Source: Laburnicola sp. R22_1 (taxonomy: Eukaryota; Ascomycota; Dothideomycetes; Pleosporales; Didymosphaeriaceae). From it: a stretch of 64,000 nt of DNA. This document shows, in pieces, positions 57,218-64,000 of this stretch (position 1 is the first letter of the stretch; each line of letters starts with the position of its first letter). Under the pieces are notes generated by a model. It did not search any database, was not told the origin of the DNA, and worked only from the letters and a program-made list of their open reading frames with translations. Where the stretch lies: NCBI GenBank assembly GCA_014281115.1, contig JACONQ010000010.1, positions 1,798,001 through 1,862,000 of the forward strand, in the 5' to 3' direction. A program made the translations under genes and the position numbers.

Positions 57218-59078
57218 ATGTCCCGTCTCTTGTCCCGCCTCTTTCGAGCTCCTTTACTCCCACAGCTGCAGCGCCCGTTGCATCGTCATCCTTGGCCTCA
57301 CTGCACCATCGTCAGGAATTCCACTAGCTCTATCAGCATGTCCGACCTGTTCGTAGAGCTCACCGCGCCCAATGGCCGCAAGTATAAGCAACCGCGGGGT
57401 CTCTTCATCAACAACGAATTCGTGCCGTCCCAATCTGGCGAGACAATCACCAGCATCAACCCGAGGTACGGCCAGTCCCCAGACCAAATTTTGAAGACAG
57501 TATTGTATATGCTAGCAGCTCGGTCCACAATGAGTCTGCGTTTTGACTTTTGACTGTATTGATGCCATGAAACAACCAGTGGAAAACTGACTCTGAGCAG
57601 CGATGAGAGCGAAATAGCTTCTGTTTATGCTGCCGGACCGGAGGACGTGGACAAGGCCGTCGCCGCTGCACGAGCCGCTTTCAAAGACCCGTCATGGCGC
57701 GATATGGACACCAATGAGCGAGGAGAGCTCTTGTACAGGTTCGCTCAGCTGATTGACACGCACAGGGAGACGCTTGCCACAATTGAGACATGGGACAACG
57801 GCAAGCCATACCAAGTCTCCCTCAGCGATGACCTAGGCGAGGTCATCAACACCATCAAATATTATGCGGGATTTTCGAATAAGCTCCATGGAAAGGTTAT
57901 CGATACTTCGCCGGCAAAACTAGCTTACACGATACGGGAGCCGCTTGGTGTTTGTGGGCAGATCATTCCGTGGAACTTCCCCCTGGCCATGGCTGCGTGG
58001 AAGCTGGGTCCTGCGTTATGTACAGGTAATATGTTCACTGAACTTGGCCGATCTTTTCTGAAGTGTATCAGGGAATACCGTCGTTCTCAAAGCCGCCGAG
58101 CAGACACCGCTTTCCATCCTGTACCTAGCAACGCTGGTCAAGGAGGCAGGATTCCCGCCCGGTGTCGTCAACATCCTCAATGGCGAAGGTCGCAAGGCCG
58201 GTGCAGCATTAGCCCAGCATTTGGATGTCGATAAGATTGCCTTCACGGGGTCAACCGCTACAGGCAAGGAAATCATGAAAATGGCGGCCGTGAACATGAA
58301 GAACATTACTCTGGAGACCGGCGGCAAATCACCTCTTTTAGTTTTCGATGACTGCGACTTGGACCAAGCTGTCAAGTGGTCGCATATTGGCATCATGTAC
58401 AACCAGGGGCAGGTTTGCACCGCGACGTCCCGAATCCTCGTCCAAGAAGGCATTTACGACAAGTTCGTGGAAGCTTTCAAGCAACATGTCTCTGAAGCTT
58501 CCGTAGTCGGCGACCCATTCAAAGACGACACATTCCAAGGCCCGCAAGTCACCAAGGCGCAGTTCGAGAGAGTACTGTCGTACATCGAAGCCGGAAAGAC
58601 GGATGGTGCAAAACTGATCTCAGGGGGAGAAGCGTTCAAGGATGTAGGAGGCAAAGGTTTCTTCATTAGGCCTACGATCTTCGCGGACGTGAAAGACGAC
58701 ATGAGGATAAACCGAGAGGAAGTGTTTGGACCATTCGTGGTCATTTCCTCCTTCAAGACCGAAGACGAAGCAATCTCACGTGCGAACGATACGACCTATG
58801 GTCTCGGAGCCGCACTGTTTACCCAGGATGTTACCAAGGCGCACCGTGTCGCGAGACGTATCGAGGCGGGCATGGTGTGGATCAATTCGAGCAACGATTC
58901 TGACCACCGCATACCCTTCGGAGGCGTTAAACAGAGTGGGATAGGAAGAGAGCTTGGAGAAGCTGGCCTGGATGCGTACACAAACCATAAGGTATGTTAT
59001 TCCCAAGACGTGACGCGAATACTTGAGCGGAACTGATCATCACAGGCGATTCACGTCAACCTTGGTAGCAGGCTGTGA
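57218..59078 (+). CDS. Aldehyde dehydrogenase (NAD(P)+), possible dual targeting
   Basis: Four exons (57218-57465, 57601-58025, 58072-58991, 59046-59078) encode 541 residues. The first 40 residues ([20 protein letters not shown]) are Arg/Leu/Pro-rich without acidic residues, like a mitochondrial presequence. A second in-frame ATG ([15 protein letters not shown]) at 57338 would give a shorter form. The ALDH core is complete: [37 protein letters not shown] (NAD loop), [20 protein letters not shown] with catalytic Glu, [18 protein letters not shown] with catalytic Cys, and [13 protein letters not shown]. The last tiny exon (33 bp) ends in SRL, a PTS1. Using alternative starts or reading into intron 3 (stop after about 15 codons) would switch location. 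Substrate unknown; acetaldehyde-type is likely. Confidence 0.95.
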
Positions 59079-60576
59079 TTTGGAGGTCAGATTCACGCTG
59101 AGCAGCCACGTGGAGATAGACGGCAACCCCAATGATTGGTGCATATGAAGCGAGAGTCATTGGTACATGTACCTTATTCCAAGACGCCGCCCCCGGAACC
59201 TCTCTTGGCGCCAATTGCTTGACCTTGTTGAGCGTCTTCGAGCTTTGGATAGCTTTGTAGTATGTACTGTGCCTCGATAGCCCAAGATACGAAAAGTCCA
59301 AGGCTCTACCGCCCATGGTTGCTGATATGATATCCGGAGTGGGAATAGAATGTACGTTTGAGAGGTAAATGTGCCCTGAGACTTGAGTGAGTCTATGACG
59401 GGCCGCGATACGGTCGTCCGAGTGCGTACAGGATCTCCCGTACTACCACGTACTTGTTGCTTGTGAGGTAGTGGACAGCGAATAAGACGGAGTCGGCGTC
59501 GGAACAACTTGGCCGGGAAGGGGGCGTGTGACCGAAAGCTGTCCGCGGGCTTCCTTCGCGCCGGTCCGAGCAGACAACCTCATACGTGGTGCATGCAGGT
59601 TCTAAATGTACCGGCAGAGACGTGTCTCCTGTCCATGAAGCTCGCGGTGCTCATATAGTCGTCCTTCATCTTTGTGTGCATGCCCTCCCTTGTAGCTGCG
59701 CGTCCAACACGGTGCCCCTTGTTAGACTGGCTTGGCCCTCAGCATAGCTCTGGGCCCTGGCCGTGGGCAAATCACATCCGCTGCCGCGGCCGGTGACGCC
59801 TCACCGAGAAGCATCGCACCTGTCATCGCCAGGCAGGCCGCTAGATGCCCCTCTGGCTCTCCACCGTCGACACGTGCTGCCTCTCGCACCATCGCCTGCA
59901 CCGCTGCAGCCCGTCTGCATCCAGCGTGCGAGCCTCCACAAAGCCTAGCCCCGCCGCTACACTAGCCCACGCTATCGAGCAGGTCGCCTCCGGGGCCCAG
60001 CACTACAACTTTCCCATTCACCGGTCTGCGTCGGCTGTAGGTATTGTCTGCGTACCGTTGCCTGCTGCCCTGCCTGTCCTGCCCTCGCCACAGCCAGCAG
60101 ACGCCATCGGCGCCTAGGCTACTCCGCCGCCGCCCACCTGGTTCCTGAGTAGCTATCTGCCATCAACCCCATGCACGCCGTTGGCCGTGCCTAAGCCAGC
60201 TTCTCCAGACTCGCCGAGACACATCCATCGCTCTGGCTCGCCATCGAGAGCCCGGATCGCCCCCCGACGTACCCTCCCTTCTGCCGACCTGGCACGCCCA
60301 GTGTCCCGTCAAGCAGATCGTGACCGCGCCGACGGAGGCTAGCTTTCTGTCGTTTCTTTCACGCCTCTACCGACCGCCATAACACCCCCAGGCTCGTGGC
60401 CTCCCCACCGCCCTCGCCCTTATCGCGCGTCGTGGCTGCTGTTTGTGGCAGACGCCCGCCGTTTGGAAAGCGCGAAGCCCTCGACGCGACACCCACAGCG
60501 CCCCCACCTTCCCCGCCAGAAGCGACCTGTCGTCCCAACACACATAACCTCCCCCATACACTGCATCACCGCCAGC
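59079..60576. other. Intergenic region and long leader of the PPZ gene
   Basis: 1.5 kb with no supported gene. The last 900 bases are C- and CT-rich, which fits a long 5' leader before PPZ. Open frames there are Pro/Arg/Ser-rich and unconvincing on both strands. Confidence 0.5.
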
Positions 60577-62862
60577 ATGGGCAACCAACAGTCGACCGGC
60601 AAGAAAGACAAAGGAGACAAGGGCGCCGTCGACGGCCCCTCTCTCGAACGCGAGAACTATCGCTCGTTTGACAGGACAGACACAAGAGAATCCACTCGCT
60701 CCATTCGCAGCTCCATCAGGTCCAAGATACCGGTTGGCAAAACCGACAGCCCCCGCAACTCCGCCTCCAACCTTGCCAATGATGGCAATGGGAAGACTGA
60801 CAAGTCCGATGCGGCCTCGCTGAAGTCGACAACCAGCAAAGGAGGAATTCGGTCCCGTCGCGGCTCCACTGCTTCCGCACAAGAAGCTGCCATTCTCACC
60901 GCCGCCAAGGACGACGCTGTCCTCGATAACCCCGAACCTCCCCCATCCCCAGTACATAGCACCAGTCTCGGACTCGGTCACGACCACGTGGACAAGGCAC
61001 AGAGGACAGGCGAGGTCGACCACGTTTCGGACGCGCCTCCCACGGGAGTGCCACTGCCATTGAGTACCGCCCAGCCGGGTGAATCCATACTGCAGAAAAA
61101 AGACCAACCCATTCCGAGAGTGGAACAAGCACCGCCTGCAAACGACGGAGCAGGGTCACCAATGGAAATCAGCGCTCTGAAGTCAATCGACTTGGACGAT
61201 ATGATCCAGCGACTGCTCGATGCAGGCTATGCCGGCAAGGTCACCAAGACAGTCTGTTTGAAGAATGCCGAGATCATGGCCATCTGCTCAGCTGCTCGTG
61301 AGGTATTCCTCAACCAACCAGCCTTACTTGAGCTGGCGGCACCCGTCAAAATTGTTGGCGACGTACATGGGCAGTACACAGATCTCATTCGAATGTTCGA
61401 AATGTGCGGGTTCCCCCCCAATTCGAATTATCTGTTTCTTGGAGACTACGTCGACAGAGGCAAACAAAGTCTCGAGACTATCCTGTTGTTACTATGCTAC
61501 AAGCTCAAGTTCCCAGAGAACTTCTTCCTTTTACGCGGCAACCACGAATGCGCCAATGTCACCCGAGTGTACGGCTTCTACGACGAATGCAAAAGAAGAT
61601 GCAATATCAAAGTCTGGAAAGCTTTCGTTGACACGTTCAACACTCTTCCCATCGCCGCTATTGTTGCTCAAAAGATCTTTTGCGTACACGGCGGTCTTTC
61701 GCCAAGCTTGTCGCACATGGACGATATCCGCCAGATTGCTCGACCTACAGATGTTCCAGATTATGGACTGCTTAACGATTTGTTATGGAGTGATCCCGCC
61801 GATATGGAAAACGACTGGGAATCTAACGAGCGCGGTGTCAGCTATTGCTTTGGGAAGAAGGTTATCATGGAGTTCTTACAACGACACGATTTCGATCTTG
61901 TCTGTAGGGCACACATGGTGGTTGAAGACGGTTACGAGTTCTTCAATGATCGCATATTGGTCACTGTCTTCTCAGCACCAAACGTAAGTTGTCGATTCTG
62001 ATATCATCTAGACATTCTCTGACACTGTAACAGTACTGTGGTGAATTCGACAACTGGGGTGCCGTCATGTCGGTCTCCTCAGAGCTACTCTGTAGTTTCG
62101 AGCTTCTCAAGCCGCTTGATTCAAGCGCGTTGAAGCAACATATTAAGAAGAGCCGGAACAAGCGGCAAAGCATGCTGAACTCACCAGTACGTCTTGCATC
62201 CGATGGCTACTAACCGACGCATCGTCACAGGGCCATCTAAACCACATATAAACTTTGACTGACCTTTTCTCCAGCCGGCATCACAATACCCCCAGAGTTA
62301 CTAATCCGCTCTTTACTAGGGTAGCGATGATGGTAACGAGGTGGATATTCAAACTCATACAACGACACACGACCCGGCGTACCTTGGCTTGGTCAGCAAG
62401 TACAAGTCGGTGGAACAACCAGAACAGATCCGTCTGAAGGAAAAGGATGGACGTGCACGTCTCAGGTCTTTCACCAGCGAGTTGGCTCACCATGAGCCAA
62501 AAAGTTTGACAAATGATAGGCAGTATTCGACAGTTGGGCCGGCGGCACCTACTCTTACTCGAGTGCCTGGGCTTGCAAGGAAGGACAATTCCTACGACTC
62601 GGAGTCTGAACTCGGATCGAACAATGGCCTGGAAGACTCGAATATCGGTGGCGTGGGCTTGAAGGCAAGGCGAACAGTGTGGGAATCCTCTCTGCCAAAG
62701 CCGACCATCTATACTCCGCACTATGAGATGCCAAGCACCGCCAAATACACTTTCATCGAGAGCGACGAGACTCCTCGGAAGACGTGGGAAACAATCCAAA
62801 GGGAAAAGCACGTAGCTCGGGCGAAGAAGGCTGCCAAACCAAAACTAGCCTTTCTTTCATAA
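60577..62862 (+). CDS. ppz1: PPZ-type serine/threonine protein phosphatase
   Basis: Exon 1 is 60577-61983 and exon 2 is 62034-62186 (50-bp intron). From the donor at 62187, three acceptors keep an open frame. Acceptor 62319 leads to exon 62320-62862 (700 residues in all), 62274 leads to [10 protein letters not shown] and stop at 62304 (529 residues), and one near 62230 leads to GHLNHI and stop. The start [10 protein letters not shown] is an N-myristoylation signal. A 200-residue Ser/Arg-rich arm precedes the PP1-like core: [73 protein letters not shown] and [19 protein letters not shown], with all metal ligands. PPZ enzymes control salt tolerance, K+ transport and cell-wall integrity. Which C-terminus is made cannot be settled here. 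Confidence 0.9.
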
Positions 62863-64000
62863 CCGCCTTTTGTTTCATTGCCGCCTCAGTCACTGAACAT
62901 TCAACTTTCCTTGGTGTTTGCATTTCAGTTACTGCGACCATTCTTTTTCCTGCCGGTCATCTTTCCACTTTTCGTTATGGGCAAATGGGTGTCGGCGTCT
63001 TGAGAAAACGACTTGGCTGCTCGCGCAGCATCGCGTTCGTGTTCGTCTCAAGATTTCTTTTCCTGTTTTTTCTGTCCACTGGAACGGCTTCGGGCGCGTC
63101 AGTTGTTTTGCTGTAACGACTTTCAGTGTATACTATGGTCTTGGGGTGTTTTGGCCAGTTTAATGCTTGGTGCGAGGGACCTGGGTGTTTAGTGTCAAGT
63201 GGCGTCTGACAGTAGAGATAGGAGCCTTGGAAAGCTTTCAAAGCTCATAACAGATTCAGATTCGAAATATCAGTATCCCATTCTCCCCAACTGCTTTGCA
63301 GATGGAGTATCAAATGTTGAACGTCGTTTCTTTAAGGATGGTGCATACGAAGTTCTCAACCTTGGCTGGGAAGATTTAGAACGGTAACGGCATGCACGGT
63401 CTGTCCAGTGACTCCAGTCGACCTCGCGCACGAGGCAGCACGTTCACCTGGGCAGTGCTTTCTATACACCGAAAATAGCGCCGTGGTTCACTAGAGGATT
63501 GTTAGCGGGCAACTGCCACGCACCACCACCAAGGTCAGCTTCAACTTCAGCCACGGCCAAGTCGCAACAACAATCACTGCCCTCTTTGCATCGCAGCGAC
63601 GCGTCTGCCTTTTGAGAATGGCGCTGTCCAAGGCCCTCGCCAAGCGGAGTTCATGTCACAAATAAGACCGCGGTCTACCGAGCCCGCGCGAGAGTGTACG
63701 CCCCACGGTGATGACGACTCACGAGGCAATCTTACAGCTTGCCCAGTGCGACAACACCGAGTTGAGTCGGCGTTTTCCATGAAGATCAGATCACCTCTCA
63801 CGTACGTGCACATCCTCCAGGTTTAGCCAGGCACGCGAACACTTTGGCTTTATGCGCCAGGCCTATACTAGTTTCTAGTTGGTTTCGCAAGTGGACTGAT
63901 TTCGAGGGGGACTGTCCTGCCGTGTGTTAGAGGTTCTCGGCTTGAGCCTTGTGGGGTGTAGGCGAACGAACGTGGGATGCAAAAACGTGCAGGCGGGTGG
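62863..64000. other. Right-edge region without a supported gene
   Basis: 1.1 kb after the PPZ gene. Short frames (for example 63199-63387) show no family features. It probably holds the PPZ 3' UTR and upstream sequence of a gene beyond the window. Confidence 0.5.

Noticed and set aside
63199..63387. 62-codon frame near the right edge
   Set aside because: Too short, with no family pattern and no splice partners visible.

Overview
The window is nuclear DNA of a filamentous ascomycete (Pezizomycotina, most likely a dothideomycete; the class is inferred from gene style, not proven). The evidence is dense genes on both strands, many introns of 45-60 bp with GTRNGT donors and CTAAC-type branch sites, and fungal-type proteins such as a Mix17 CHCH protein, Sec2, Med8, PPZ phosphatase and an ATP sulfurylase with an APS-kinase-like tail. 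Exon joins were worked out by hand from reading frame, splice sites and protein family. No tRNA, rRNA or CRISPR array was seen.

Layout. 0-20.8 kb holds housekeeping genes: CENP-T (cut by the left edge), Cms1, Rac1 GTPase, a UBX-domain protein, two unrecognised genes, Mix17, a ketopantoate reductase-like enzyme, Lrp1/Rrp47, the Sec2 exchange factor and PDCD5 with an 11-nt microexon. 21.2-33.4 kb holds an Arb2-domain protein, mitochondrial ribosomal protein uS14m, a UFL1-like UFM1 E3 ligase, an adjacent sulfate-assimilation pair (PAPS reductase and ATP sulfurylase) and a SET-domain methyltransferase.

33.7-48.6 kb is an accessory island. It opens with two related Mutator-like MITEs, each with a perfect 10-bp target duplication. 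Six CoA-thioester genes follow: two AMP-forming acyl-CoA ligases, two enoyl-CoA hydratases, a MaoC-type hydratase and an AtuA/DUF1446 protein. Several end in peroxisomal PTS1-like tripeptides (SKL, SRL, SHL, SKL). Three of the six look damaged: one hydratase carries a 3.1-kb hAT transposon with an 8-bp target duplication plus an early stop, the AtuA gene has an in-frame TGA, and the MaoC gene has an intron that appears to end in TG rather than AG. The island looks like a peroxisomal acyl-CoA pathway, perhaps for a branched or isoprenoid acid, that is decaying in this strain.

49-64 kb returns to conserved genes: a Golgi-type GT31 glycosyltransferase, a stand-alone LigD-type 3'-phosphoesterase, a six-exon F-box-like protein, Med8, an N-terminal protein methyltransferase, an aldehyde dehydrogenase with both a mitochondrial-like leader and a C-terminal SRL, and a PPZ phosphatase with competing 3' splice sites that give different C-termini. 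The last 1.1 kb has no gene I can support.
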